A stretch of DNA of 64,000 bases, taken from the IMG/VR virus record IMGVR_UViG_3300045971_000356, positions 62,001-126,000 of that record; one strand, written 5' to 3'. This document shows, piece after piece, positions 24,044 through 32,301 of the stretch. Each line of letters begins with the position of its first letter. Position 1 is the first letter of the stretch. A program made the translations under genes and the position numbers. The notes under the pieces are model-generated. The model was given only the letters and a program-made list of their open reading frames with translations. It made no database searches and was not told where the DNA came from. This stretch comes from a virus.

Positions 24044-25084
24044 ATGGTGGAAGATATGAACAAGAAATTCGTTACTGGCCTTGTTGTTGGTAAGTTCTGC
24101 CCGCTACACAAAGGTCACCTTAAAGTTATCAACACTGCCCTTGACCAATGTGAAAGGGTGGTGATCCTGTCGTATACCTCGGAAAACTTTCCTAAGTGTA
24201 GTAGCGAAAAACGGCAAAAATGGTTAGAACAAGCAGTTATTAAATCTGCTGATCGTGCTACTGTGCGAGTCATTGACGGTAGGGCATTCGCAGCACAACT
24301 TAAAGATGACTCACCGGAAGATAAACACCGTGAATTTTGTGCCGATTACTTGCTGAATAATTTAGACACAACTGTACAAGCGGTATTTACTTCGGAAGAC
24401 TACGGCGACGGATTTGCTGATTTCTTGAGTCTCTACTTTACTGCTAACTTGCTGAATCCAATGTCAGTAAAGCATGTCATGGTAGACAGGGAGCGAAAAG
24501 AGTTCCCAATCTCTGGCACTCAACTTCGTGAATCAGTGATGTACATAGACAAATTTGTGCCGTGGTTTGTCTCAAAAGATTTTGTGCGTAAGGTACTTTT
24601 CCTTGGTGGTGAATCAACTGGCAAGACTACTCTTGTAAATGCGTTAGGCGATTCCCGACACAATGTACTGGAATTTGGTCGTTGGTTATTTGACAAGAGA
24701 GAAGGTAAACTTCAGTATGAAGATATGGCATACATTGCTAAATGTCAACTTGAAGCAGAACATTACAAAGCAGCAAGCCTACTTATGTCAGAGTTTCTGT
24801 ATTGCGATACATCACCGTTGACGACGAAGTTTTACTCAGAGGAATGGTTTGGACGCACCGCCCCAGAACTTGAAGATATGGTGCACGAGAGCGAAAGCGC
24901 ATACTACAAAGTATTTCTGTGTGCGCCAGACTTTCCAATGGTGCAGGACGGTACACGACAAGACGAAAAGTTTCGCAGTAAAGGTCACGAATATTACTTG
25001 AATGCTCTCAACGGCAAACCGTATACTCTGCTCACTGACAGTATCGAAGAACGAATCGCAAAAGTAAAGGCTGAACTGTTTTGA
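24044..25084 (+). CDS. nadR: NadR-like NMN adenylyltransferase / ribosylnicotinamide kinase
   Basis: 346 residues, two domains. Residues 10-170: nucleotidyltransferase with GKFCPLHKGH (HxGH, 16-25) and ISGTQLR (156-162), which joins NMN and ATP to NAD+. Residues 182-346: P-loop kinase GGESTGKTT (188-196), which phosphorylates nicotinamide riboside to NMN. The helix-turn-helix repressor domain of enterobacterial NadR is missing, so this is a pure enzyme. Works downstream of PnuC. ATG 24056 is an alternative start. Confidence 0.88.
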   Translation: MVEDMNKKFVTGLVVGKFCPLHKGHLKVINTALDQCERVVILSYTSENFPKCSSEKRQKWLEQAVIKSADRATVRVIDGRAFAAQLKDDSPEDKHREFCADYLLNNLDTTVQAVFTSEDYGDGFADFLSLYFTANLLNPMSVKHVMVDRERKEFPISGTQLRESVMYIDKFVPWFVSKDFVRKVLFLGGESTGKTTLVNALGDSRHNVLEFGRWLFDKREGKLQYEDMAYIAKCQLEAEHYKAASLLMSEFLYCDTSPLTTKFYSEEWFGRTAPELEDMVHESESAYYKVFLCAPDFPMVQDGTRQDEKFRSKGHEYYLNALNGKPYTLLTDSIEERIAKVKAELF

Positions 25085-25197
25085 GTATCCGTGACTATTT
25101 TGTACTTGGTGGAACTTTAGTAGTTTCGTTGATGCTGGTCGCACCTATTGCGATTTTGCTGTATTGCGACTATAAACAGTGTTACAGAAAAAAATAA
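25081..25197 (+). CDS. Small single-pass membrane protein, TTG start
   Basis: 38 codons from a TTG overlapping the nadR stop (TTGA). Hydrophobic GGTLVVSLMLVAPIAILL then a Cys/Lys tail (CDYKQCYRKK). The coupling supports it; length is at the limit. Confidence 0.4.
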   Translation: MSIRDYFVLGGTLVVSLMLVAPIAILLYCDYKQCYRKK

Positions 25198-25203
25198 TAA
25201 ATA
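25196..25203 (+). promoter_or_regulatory. T4-type late promoter box
   Basis: AATAAATA, 6 bases before the next ATG, so nearly leaderless. Confidence 0.5.
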
Positions 25204-25209
25204 CTTATT

Positions 25210-25539
25210 ATGGCAACCAAGCGTAAAAAATCTCTCGCAGGCCGTGTTATGTCAGTGTTTCAACTGGCATCGCGTAAACCTGGGGCGAAAGACGCTGCCA
25301 TGGAAGTAGTTAAAGAAGCATTCCCTCGCATTCACAAGATGATTGAAGTATGCTGGGGCTCAGAAGAACTACAGCAAAAACTTACAAACTTGTTACAGAT
25401 GGACGATCCAAATCGTGAAGGGTTTCCCACGCATGTAACTGAGGCATTGATGATCATTCAAGAACTCCACATGGAAGAATTTGAATTTGATCCATTTGCC
25501 AATTCCTTTATGAACAGCACCCAAACAGACAAGTGGTAG
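25210..25539 (+). CDS. Hypothetical late protein
   Basis: 109 residues. Basic start (MATKRKKSLAGRVMS), helical middle, acidic end (LHMEEFEFDPFANSF). Directly after a late box, so possibly morphogenesis-related. Confidence 0.5.
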   Translation: MATKRKKSLAGRVMSVFQLASRKPGAKDAAMEVVKEAFPRIHKMIEVCWGSEELQQKLTNLLQMDDPNREGFPTHVTEALMIIQELHMEEFEFDPFANSFMNSTQTDKW

Positions 25540-25542
25540 CGC

Positions 25543-25785
25543 ATGAACTTAGTAGAAACGATAGTGAATCTTGCCAAAGAGATTGAGGCAGAAGACCCAA
25601 TTGACTTCGGAATGCTTGACATTGATGAAGATGCAGCATATAATTTAGTGGCAACCAAATTTATTGAAGTTTACTTGTCCAATGACAACGACGACAGAGA
25701 TACAATTTTGCTTGCTACAGCAGTGAAATTAGCAGTAGAAAATTTTGCTTTACAACGTGAGAAAATCTTGAAAGGTAATATATGA
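25543..25785 (+). CDS. Hypothetical protein
   Basis: 80 acidic residues, helical (NLVETIVNLAKEIEAEDPID). ATGA coupling to the next gene. Confidence 0.5.
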   Translation: MNLVETIVNLAKEIEAEDPIDFGMLDIDEDAAYNLVATKFIEVYLSNDNDDRDTILLATAVKLAVENFALQREKILKGNI

Positions 25786-26057
25786 GCATCGTATTAGTTG
25801 AATGTGTTTCCATGTTTCGCATGCGCTATGCAGTTGAGACGCCAGATGATCATCCTGAGTGGGCATTGGACACAGTAACATTAGAGGAAGTGGAAGAATT
25901 TTCACAAGAGCATCTTGGTGAAACCATCGTGTCTCATCGTGTTATTTCACGTGAGGATTTGCTGGCACTTCACAACATTGACCACGCTTATCTCACAACG
26001 GCTTGGACTGAAGAACAAAAATTACAATCTGTTTACAAAATTACGGACGCAGAATGA
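25782..26057 (+). CDS. Hypothetical protein
   Basis: 91 residues: SIVLVECVSMFRMRYAVETP, DHPEWALDTVTLEE and LGETIVSHRVISREDLL. This EWAlDTVt..e..EfsQ pattern occurs in several phages to my memory; role unknown. ATGA coupling on both sides. Confidence 0.55.
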   Translation: MSIVLVECVSMFRMRYAVETPDDHPEWALDTVTLEEVEEFSQEHLGETIVSHRVISREDLLALHNIDHAYLTTAWTEEQKLQSVYKITDAE

Positions 26058-26692
26058 GTTACACACCTATTCCTGAAACGACGTTTGGCAACACGCCAGC
26101 AGCAATGTATTTGGCTCGCAAGTTGAACGAAACGCAAGACGTTGCCTTGTTGCGGTCAACGGGCCGTCGTATCACTGCCACGTTTCATCAGGCCAAACAG
26201 TTAGTGACATCGTATGAACTCGGTGTTGGCGCTGGCGGCATTGATGCAAAGACGTTGGCAAACTGTTTGCGATTGATGCGTGAGGAAATCGCGAATGAGG
26301 CAATACAGTATTGGCACGATGACTTGATTATTCACCAACTGCGCCGCAACGTGCAAATCGGTCACATCAAACGTGCCATCCGTTTGGCAACCATCGCACG
26401 TAAAGCAGAGCGGGTCATGACAAGCCCAGAATCCAAAGCGTCTGATGTGTCTGGAAAAGCGTTGAGTGGTGTAATAGAACTCAGCTATTATTTTACTGAC
26501 AGCCAGTCCAATAAAAAATACTTAGCAGGCCTTGTTATAAATGACGAGACAAATGAAAACTTTGTACTGATACACAAGTTTAAACTCAATGATGTTGAAA
26601 CCATCACACCAGAGTTGCTACACGAACGGTCTGAACGCCGTTGTATTAGGCTGAAAAAGCCTCACACTATTTTACATGGTAATACACCCTAA
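26054..26692 (+). CDS. Hypothetical protein
   Basis: 212 residues. Helical N-terminal two thirds with many Arg (LRRNVQIGHIKRAIRLATIA), then a beta-like end. No motif recognised. The last 17 bases overlap the next gene. Confidence 0.5.
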   Translation: MSYTPIPETTFGNTPAAMYLARKLNETQDVALLRSTGRRITATFHQAKQLVTSYELGVGAGGIDAKTLANCLRLMREEIANEAIQYWHDDLIIHQLRRNVQIGHIKRAIRLATIARKAERVMTSPESKASDVSGKALSGVIELSYYFTDSQSNKKYLAGLVINDETNENFVLIHKFKLNDVETITPELLHERSERRCIRLKKPHTILHGNTP

Positions 26693-27116
26693 AAAATTCT
26701 TAGCCTACTTAAAGGTTAAATCAGAAAATTCCCACCAGATGGGGAAGATGTTAGCGTTATCGCAAAAGCGGATTTTAGAGCAAGGCCCAGCCATACTCGA
26801 AGATTATGGTCCGGTTTACGTGCATCCCAAGACACAAAATCGTGACCCAATCGCAATTTTGCTTCCACACGCTAAACCATCCAAGTGGCATTTCAGCGTA
26901 ATCTCAAGCGAGATAAATCGTCGTGTCGTGCGCTATGCTGCGCGAACATACCTGGTTAACATTGAGCTTGACAACGAGAAGGATCGCTTTACAAGTTTCT
27001 TACAAGCGTTACAAGACGCCCACGATTATGCGTTTTGCTATGATAAAAACGTGGCGGATAGGAAGAAACTATTTGCTGAAAAGTGCGAAATCATTAAAAA
27101 AGAGTTCAAATTGTAG
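26676..27116 (+). CDS. Hypothetical protein
   Basis: 146 residues; basic, mixed alpha/beta (WHFSVISSEINRRVVRYAAR). Its ATG overlaps the preceding gene's end by 17 bases. Function unknown. Confidence 0.5.
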   Translation: MVIHPKKFLAYLKVKSENSHQMGKMLALSQKRILEQGPAILEDYGPVYVHPKTQNRDPIAILLPHAKPSKWHFSVISSEINRRVVRYAARTYLVNIELDNEKDRFTSFLQALQDAHDYAFCYDKNVADRKKLFAEKCEIIKKEFKL

Positions 27117-27145
27117 TTGACAGTCAAGCATTTTGGTGCTATAAT
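27117..27145 (+). promoter_or_regulatory. Consensus sigma70 promoter, TTGACAGTCAA class
   Basis: TTGACA, 17 bases, TATAAT, identical to the promoter at 11268 over the 22 bases TTGAC...GGTG; begins at the stop of the preceding gene. Confidence 0.85.
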
Positions 27146-27177
27146 AGTCACATACAGCAACAAAACGGAGTTACAAA

Positions 27178-27585
27178 ATGGCATATGTTTCTGCAGAACT
27201 TAAAGCAAAATTGGCCCCAGCTGTCAAGGCAGTGCTGAAAAAGTACAAAATGAAGGGCTCGTTGGCTGTGCGTAACCACTCCACCTTAGTGTGTAACGTC
27301 AAGTCCGGTCCCATTGACATCATCGGCAACATGTTTGACAAAGCAGTCAATGAGCCCGGCACCCACTACAACCGCAACCCGGTTAAACCCACTTACATTG
27401 ACGTAAACCCGTACCACATTGCTAACAGCTACAGCGGCAAAGCGCAAAAGTTTTTGCTTGAACTGAAGGCTGCGATGGACAACGGCAACCACGATAACAG
27501 CGACATCCAAACTGACTACTTCGACGTTGGTTGGTTTCTAGATATAAATATCGGAAGTTGGGACCGCCCATATATGGTGGTTTAA
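27178..27585 (+). CDS. Conserved phage/plasmid-type protein
   Basis: 135 residues: MAYVSAELKAKLAPAVKAVL, then GSLAVRNHSTLVCNVKSGPID, a segment recurrent in phages and mobile elements (possibly the LPD29 type of large-polyvalent-protein domains, uncertain). The end DYFDVGWFLDINIG is beta-rich. ACGGAG site. Driven by a strong early promoter. Confidence 0.6.
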   Translation: MAYVSAELKAKLAPAVKAVLKKYKMKGSLAVRNHSTLVCNVKSGPIDIIGNMFDKAVNEPGTHYNRNPVKPTYIDVNPYHIANSYSGKAQKFLLELKAAMDNGNHDNSDIQTDYFDVGWFLDINIGSWDRPYMVV

Positions 27586-28232
27586 CTTTTAAATTTGCAG
27601 TTGTCGCCATGATATCGATTTATCATATTATGCGACACTTCCTTTTTACAATGGATGCAACATACACGCATTTTAGGAACTCCTGAAAATACTGTCGTAT
27701 TTTTTGCAGATAATTTTTTGCTAACTTCAACGCTATGTTTTTTGTCGTAAAATGGATTATTGCTGCCAGCACACATTCCCTTTCTATTTGCAGATATTTT
27801 TTCTTTAGTCGCTGCTGAATGGCGTTTGCCAAACATGTTGTTTTTGCTGCCTTGTGCCCGGATACTCATATTTTGCTTCCATGTGTCAGTAAATGGATTT
27901 CTTTTGCGGCCAGTGTATGTTTTTGACAATTCTGCCCGCAAATAAGCGTATACTCTGCTAGTAACTTTGCCAGAAAATTTAAATGATCTCGACTGTTGCC
28001 ATGCCGCGTATACCATTTTATGTTTAACCGTAGCATCAACAAATCGGATTAGCAGTAAATGGCAAATAAAATGTTCGCGGAGAGTCAACGCAACCAGATT
28101 GCTGCTACTGTTTTTGCCGCCAAGGCTTTTAGGAATTATGTGGTGCCTATCGTATGGTTTTTCAAGGGTTCGCTCTTTGGCACGAGCAATAATATTTTCG
28201 TACCATTTTAGATATTTGTTTTGGGTAAACAT
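27582..28232 (-). CDS. HNH homing endonuclease with NUMOD3 motifs
   Basis: 216 residues. HNH core: DRHHIIPKSLGGKNSSSNLV then LREHFICH. Two DNA-binding NUMOD3-like segments, GSKNNMFGKRHSAATKEKI and GSNNPFYDKKHSVEVSKKL, and a C-terminal CIHCKKEVSHN...C zinc finger. Tail-to-tail with the forward gene, sharing a TTAA that is a stop on both strands. Late box upstream. Confidence 0.88.
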   Translation of the reverse strand: MFTQNKYLKWYENIIARAKERTLEKPYDRHHIIPKSLGGKNSSSNLVALTLREHFICHLLLIRFVDATVKHKMVYAAWQQSRSFKFSGKVTSRVYAYLRAELSKTYTGRKRNPFTDTWKQNMSIRAQGSKNNMFGKRHSAATKEKISANRKGMCAGSNNPFYDKKHSVEVSKKLSAKNTTVFSGVPKMRVCCIHCKKEVSHNMINRYHGDNCKFKS

Positions 28233-28262
28233 TGTATTTTATTTGGAGGTTGGCTGGTACAG

Positions 28263-28270
28263 TATTTATC
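28263..28270 (-). promoter_or_regulatory. T4-type late promoter box
   Basis: GATAAATA on the minus strand, 30 bases upstream of the HNH gene ATG. Confidence 0.5.
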
Positions 28271-28273
28271 CGC

Positions 28274-28302
28274 TTGACTTCACAGTTAAAATATGTTATA
28301 AT
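28274..28302 (+). promoter_or_regulatory. Consensus sigma70 promoter
   Basis: TTGACT, 17 bases, TATAAT, 28 bases before the next ATG. Confidence 0.8.
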
Positions 28303-28330
28303 GATTCTATCAACGTAAAGGGGAAGCAAC

Positions 28331-28600
28331 ATGGGTGATCACGATAAACTACCGCCGCAATTTGCAATTGGTATTCCACTGGACTTGCTGCTTGAGCTCG
28401 TCATTAAAATGAACGAGGCATACCAAGACGACGAATACGCTGACGAACTTGCGGGACGGCTTGAAGAAATCATGCCCAAGTCACTGCATCCCGGCACTGA
28501 TGCGTTGATTGCAGATGCGAACGACGACGTTATTTGGGACGCTGATATGGATGTGTCCAAGGCAGCAGATTACATTAAAACAGTTATGGCAATGAAATAA
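28331..28600 (+). CDS. Hypothetical early protein
   Basis: 89 acidic residues (MGDHDKLPPQFAIGIPLDLL, DANDDVIWDADMDVSKAADY). AAAGGGGAA site. Unknown. Confidence 0.55.
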   Translation: MGDHDKLPPQFAIGIPLDLLLELVIKMNEAYQDDEYADELAGRLEEIMPKSLHPGTDALIADANDDVIWDADMDVSKAADYIKTVMAMK

Positions 28601-28601
28601 A

Positions 28602-28925
28602 ATGGATACTGAATTCATTTTCATCGGCTGGTGTAACAAAGTTGATTCAGACGGTTCCAAACACGACAAGGTTTGGACTGCGTTTGTAGCAGGCAACACC
28701 TATTACGCAGGCTGGTGTGCCCGTGGTAAAAAAGTTTCATTTAAAAATCACGGCTCAGGCTGGAGTGGTCTTAGTTCGATTGATGATGTGAAACGCAAAA
28801 AAGCAAAACCAAAAGGCGAGTACGAAGAAGTTGATGCGTTCCGTCTCTTTGTACTATTCCCAACGTTCAAAGAAGACGTTGAAAAATGGCTAACCTTTGA
28901 TACACTTGCTAACAAAGTACGGTAG
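28602..28925 (+). CDS. WGR-domain-like protein
   Basis: 107 residues. HDKVWTAFVAGNTYYAGWCA then RGKKVSFKNHG resembles a WGR domain, the Trp-Gly-Arg fold of PARP-type and other nucleic-acid proteins, with GWCARG in place of WGRIG. The end FPTFKEDVEKWLTFDTLANKV is helical. Possible DNA-end or nicked-DNA binder; inferred from similarity by eye only. Confidence 0.45.
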   Translation: MDTEFIFIGWCNKVDSDGSKHDKVWTAFVAGNTYYAGWCARGKKVSFKNHGSGWSGLSSIDDVKRKKAKPKGEYEEVDAFRLFVLFPTFKEDVEKWLTFDTLANKVR

Positions 28926-28954
28926 AATTGCTAAATACATTAAAGGATTTTATT

Positions 28955-29122
28955 TTGTCCCAAAACGGCATTTCTACTCTTCCAACCAAAGCAGCACGAG
29001 CCGCAGCTAAATTAGCGTTGGCTCAAGCAAAACGTGCGACACCAGCCACGCCTGGCTATCGTCCACTCCACACATTAGACACCACGCTGAAATCGCCTGT
29101 TCCAGGCCGTCCTTGGAAGTAG
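28955..29122 (+). CDS. Hypothetical basic protein, TTG start
   Basis: 55 residues from a TTG preceded by AAAGGA (7-base spacing); an upstream TTG at 28928 has no such site. Ala/Lys-rich helix (KAARAAAKLALAQAKRATPA) and a Pro-rich end, histone-like in composition. Confidence 0.5.
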   Translation: MSQNGISTLPTKAARAAAKLALAQAKRATPATPGYRPLHTLDTTLKSPVPGRPWK

Positions 29123-29173
29123 TCATTCTGCTTGATAGTAGGATAGTATTACTGTTACACTGGTGGGGAACAG

Positions 29174-29181
29174 GATAAATA
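29174..29181 (+). promoter_or_regulatory. T4-type late promoter box
   Basis: GATAAATA, 7 bases before the ATG of the large membrane protein; almost leaderless. Confidence 0.6.
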
Positions 29182-29188
29182 CTACACT

Positions 29189-30967
29189 ATGTTTCTAGGC
29201 TTAATCACACTACTCACCGCTCTTGCCATTTCTGGCATATCCGCGTATTACTCCATTATTGGTTTAACCGCCATTTTCTCCGCCGCTGGTATCCCCATCA
29301 TTATCATGGGCACAGTGTTAGAGGTTGGCAAAGTTGTCACCACACTGTGGCTACATTACAACTGGGACCAAGCAGCATGGAAAATCAAAAGCTATCTTGT
29401 AGCTGCCGTTGTTATTCTCATGCTCATTACCAGCATGGGAACGTTCGGATATCTGTCAAAAGCACACTTGGACCAAGCAGTGCCTTCTGGGGACATTCAA
29501 GCAAAAGTGTCACTATTTGACGAGAAAATTAAATCTCAACGTGATAACATTGACGCCGCACGTAAAGCACTTACACAAATGGATGGGTCAGTAGATCAAA
29601 CATTGTCCCGTTCCACAGATGAAAATGGCGCTACTAAGGCAGCAAACTTACGTAGGTCACAAGCAAAAGAACGAACACGATTACAAGAAGATATTGGCAA
29701 AGCGCAAACTGAAATAACAAAATTACAAGAAGCACGAGCGCCAGTGGCAGCGACATTTAGAAAAGTAGAAGCCGAAGTTGGTCCAATTCGGTATATCGCA
29801 GCATTGATTTACGGCGACAATCCAGCACAGAACTTACTTGAGTCAGCAGTGCGTTGGGTGATTATTGTCATTGTGTTTGTGTTTGACCCGTTGGCAATTG
29901 TGTTATTGTTAGCAGCAACGACGTCGATTGACTGGGCACGAGGCAAAAAGGAAAAAGCTAAAGTTGACGCAGTAGGCAATGACACAACTTTCCCGCCAAC
30001 TACTGCTATTGACATGGATGCGCAAATTCAAGCAGCAATGGATGAAGTGACACGCAGACTATCAAAAGAATACGAAGAAAAAGAAGAAAAGTATATAAGC
30101 AAATTTGAAGAACAATCATCTGAATATTCCTCACTGATTGATAAACTTGCTTTAGCACATGACGAGAAAATTCAAGAGCTACAGCAAAGCTTATCCACTG
30201 CATCAAATAAAGTTGAAGATTTGTCCGTAGAACTCGCACAGCTACATGCTAACACGCAAAATTTAACAAATAAATATGCAAAATTAGACAATATTCGCGA
30301 GACTCACATTACATTATTTGATAATGATGAAAACTTAGCCACACAACTATCGTCAGTGACTGACAGAATTAAAGACCTTGACAGTTTACAAAAGCAAGTC
30401 AATGACTTAACCGCTAATGTATATGCGTCAACATCAACATTGTCCTCGATGACAGAGGAAGTAGTTGAAGCAGTCACTGGGCCGGCACCATTTGATGAAC
30501 CTGCTGTTGAAGAGCCAATATTTGTTGATACGCTACCTCACGATTATCGTGAGGTCGACAGTGAAATAGAAGTTATAGTGGCACCTACACTGGTGCCAGA
30601 TATTGACTTTACTGCGCCTTACGCGCCACTACCTGTTGATCCAAATTTAGTAGCGTTACCAGTAAAACATCCAATTGAGCCACAGTTATTAAATGCTTCA
30701 TTACCAGCATCTAATTTTGGTATGTCATTCCCACCTAAACCAAACAAAGGTGATTTGTTTTTGCGGGTTGACATGATGCCATCTAAATTATACAAATGGG
30801 TTGAACCTAAATGGATCGAAGTAAGCAAAGACGCATATGATGTTTTCTCGTACGATCAAGAATATATCAAATTTTTAATCAGCCAAATTAGTGCTGGTGA
30901 ACTCGACATTGATGCTTGCTCAACTTCAGAGCAAGATAAAATTTCTGAATATTTAAGAAATCTATGA
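29189..30967 (+). CDS. Large membrane protein with coiled coils
   Basis: 592 residues. Four hydrophobic segments: 3-28, 30-48, 68-90 and about 222-247 (WVIIVIVFVFDPLAIVLLL). Residues 100-185 and 285-425 are long charged coiled coils. The C-terminal domain from about 515 (PPKPNKGDLFLRVDMMPSKLYKW) is globular and Trp-rich. Similar membrane/coiled-coil proteins are found as virion or lysis-timing proteins in large phages, but the role here is unknown. It has a late promoter and ATGA coupling to the next gene. Confidence 0.6.
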   Translation: MFLGLITLLTALAISGISAYYSIIGLTAIFSAAGIPIIIMGTVLEVGKVVTTLWLHYNWDQAAWKIKSYLVAAVVILMLITSMGTFGYLSKAHLDQAVPSGDIQAKVSLFDEKIKSQRDNIDAARKALTQMDGSVDQTLSRSTDENGATKAANLRRSQAKERTRLQEDIGKAQTEITKLQEARAPVAATFRKVEAEVGPIRYIAALIYGDNPAQNLLESAVRWVIIVIVFVFDPLAIVLLLAATTSIDWARGKKEKAKVDAVGNDTTFPPTTAIDMDAQIQAAMDEVTRRLSKEYEEKEEKYISKFEEQSSEYSSLIDKLALAHDEKIQELQQSLSTASNKVEDLSVELAQLHANTQNLTNKYAKLDNIRETHITLFDNDENLATQLSSVTDRIKDLDSLQKQVNDLTANVYASTSTLSSMTEEVVEAVTGPAPFDEPAVEEPIFVDTLPHDYREVDSEIEVIVAPTLVPDIDFTAPYAPLPVDPNLVALPVKHPIEPQLLNASLPASNFGMSFPPKPNKGDLFLRVDMMPSKLYKWVEPKWIEVSKDAYDVFSYDQEYIKFLISQISAGELDIDACSTSEQDKISEYLRNL

Positions 30968-31356
30968 CAACTGTAAATTCTGAAGCTGTGTGCAGCAATA
31001 TCGTAACCCCACCTGATTTTTTAGAGGACGCAGATCTAAACAAAACAGTGCTTATCATTGATCCGTTGTGGTCAGACATCGAGGATTTAGCACTGTATCT
31101 CAAATCTTCCACTCTTGCATACACCGTCTACATTTACCGCAGCGACATGAATAGTGATGAATGGTTAGCGCAAGCAGCACCACGATGCGGAATTATGATT
31201 GTAAATACAGAGCAAACACCACTAAGTCCACGCAAAGATAGAATGGTCCTTCAACCAAATGCCTTCCATTATGGTCCGAAAAACTTTCTCATGAGCTCGC
31301 TCAAAGTTGGCAAACCAATAGATTGGTTCATTCAGCACGAGCAACTCACTCAATAA
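30964..31356 (+). CDS. Hypothetical protein
   Basis: 130 residues with a Rossmann-like order of strands (KTVLIIDPLW, YTVYIYRSD, CGIMIVNTEQ). Expressed with the membrane protein. Function unknown. Confidence 0.5.
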   Translation: MTTVNSEAVCSNIVTPPDFLEDADLNKTVLIIDPLWSDIEDLALYLKSSTLAYTVYIYRSDMNSDEWLAQAAPRCGIMIVNTEQTPLSPRKDRMVLQPNAFHYGPKNFLMSSLKVGKPIDWFIQHEQLTQ

Positions 31357-31384
31357 TATTTTATTATAATTCCAAGTCCTGTAT

Positions 31385-31392
31385 AATAAATA
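31385..31392 (+). promoter_or_regulatory. Late promoter box for hsp20
   Basis: AATAAATA inside TATAATAAATAAAG; predicted +1 near the base of the leader hairpin. No good -35, which favours a late promoter. Confidence 0.5.
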
Positions 31393-31394
31393 AA

Positions 31395-31424
31395 GTACAA
31401 GGTGCCGATGGTCGGGCCTTGTAT
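31395..31424 (+). promoter_or_regulatory. 5' leader hairpin of hsp20 mRNA
   Basis: 8-base outer stem GTACAAGG/CCTTGTAT (one G-U) with inner CCG/CGG, then a 30-base single-stranded stretch and AAAAGGAG. It could stabilise the mRNA or sense temperature. Confidence 0.5.
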
Positions 31425-31455
31425 ACGATTCAAACTTGCTTAAAAGGAGATTATT

Positions 31456-31929
31456 ATGAATCAATCTACACGTCTTACGACTCTTGACTTGCCAGCTTTA
31501 ATGGCACAAATTAGCCGCGCATCTATCGGGTTCGATAGCATGTTTAACAGGCTAAACGACACAGTGTCTGGGTTACCAGCAGTAACTAATTATCCACCAC
31601 ACGATATCATCAAACTTAGCGATACTAAGTACTCAATTGAAGTTGCGGCTGCGGGCTTCAAAGAGAATGAACTATCTGTTGCGTTGGACAACAATGTGTT
31701 AACCATCGAAGGGCAAAAAGTGACGGAGTCTGAGCGTGATTACATCTATCATGGCATCAGCAACCGTTCGTTCAAGAAAGTGTTAACGTTGGCAGAGCAT
31801 GTCGTTGTCAATGATGCCAAATTTGAAAACGGCATGTTGACTGTCAACGTGGAAATTGTCATTCCTGAGGAATTGAAGCCCAGGAAGATTGCTATTAACA
31901 GTAGCAATACTGTACAATTAACACAGTAA
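31456..31929 (+). CDS. Hsp20/alpha-crystallin small heat shock protein
   Basis: 157 residues. Alpha-crystallin domain from about residue 45: PPHDIIKLSDTKYSIEVAAAGF, LSVALDNNVLTIEGQK, ISNRSFKKVLTLAEHV, AKFENGMLTVNVEI. The last holds the typical NGML, and the C-terminal tail has PRKIAIN as an IxI-like motif. ATP-independent holdase found in several T4-like cyanophages and large phages. Strong AAAAGGAG site and structured leader predict high late expression. Confidence 0.9.
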   Translation: MNQSTRLTTLDLPALMAQISRASIGFDSMFNRLNDTVSGLPAVTNYPPHDIIKLSDTKYSIEVAAAGFKENELSVALDNNVLTIEGQKVTESERDYIYHGISNRSFKKVLTLAEHVVVNDAKFENGMLTVNVEIVIPEELKPRKIAINSSNTVQLTQ

Positions 31930-31948
31930 TATAGGTTCACGTAACAGT

Positions 31949-31971
31949 GGCGGGGTAGGTAATACCCCGCC
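31949..31971 (+). terminator. GC-rich hairpin after hsp20
   Basis: Perfect 9-base stem GGCGGGGTA/TACCCCGCC with GGTAA loop between hsp20 and clpS. No U tract, so it may be an attenuator or mRNA-stability element rather than a full terminator. Confidence 0.5.
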
Positions 31972-31988
31972 CATAACTAAGGTAGCAA

Positions 31989-32300
31989 ATGGCAAATACA
32001 TCCGTAGATATTAAAGAAAAAGTAGCAATTAATACAAAAATTTTGCCACCTCCGTTATTCAAAGTCATTTACATGAATGACAACGTAACTACGATGGAGT
32101 TTGTGATTGAAAGCTTAATGGCAATTTTTAACCACTCGCGCGAAGTGTCATTAGAATTAACAACAAAAATACACGAAGATGGTGGCGCCGTTGTGGCAGT
32201 ATTACCATCAGAGTTAGCAGAGCAAAAGGGCATCGAAGCCACAATGATGGCTCGCCAGCAAGGGTTCCCTCTTTTGGTGAGATTGGAACCTACGGAGTAA
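31989..32300 (+). CDS. clpS: ClpS-like Clp protease adaptor
   Basis: 103 residues. PPLFKVIYMNDNVTTMEFV matches the ClpS start (the NDN/NDD and T/F positions of the N-degron pocket), followed by TKIHEDGGAVVAVLPSELAEQK (the H-x-x-G and AE-x-K elements). ClpS brings N-end-rule substrates to ClpAP; a phage copy could redirect host proteolysis. It lies next to hsp20, a proteostasis pair. CTAAGG-type site. Confidence 0.82.
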   Translation: MANTSVDIKEKVAINTKILPPPLFKVIYMNDNVTTMEFVIESLMAIFNHSREVSLELTTKIHEDGGAVVAVLPSELAEQKGIEATMMARQQGFPLLVRLEPTE

Positions 32301-32301
32301 T

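Noticed and set aside
28928-28954. Upstream TTG start for the 28955 gene
   Set aside because: No ribosome site before it, whereas the TTG at 28955 has AAAGGA at good spacing.
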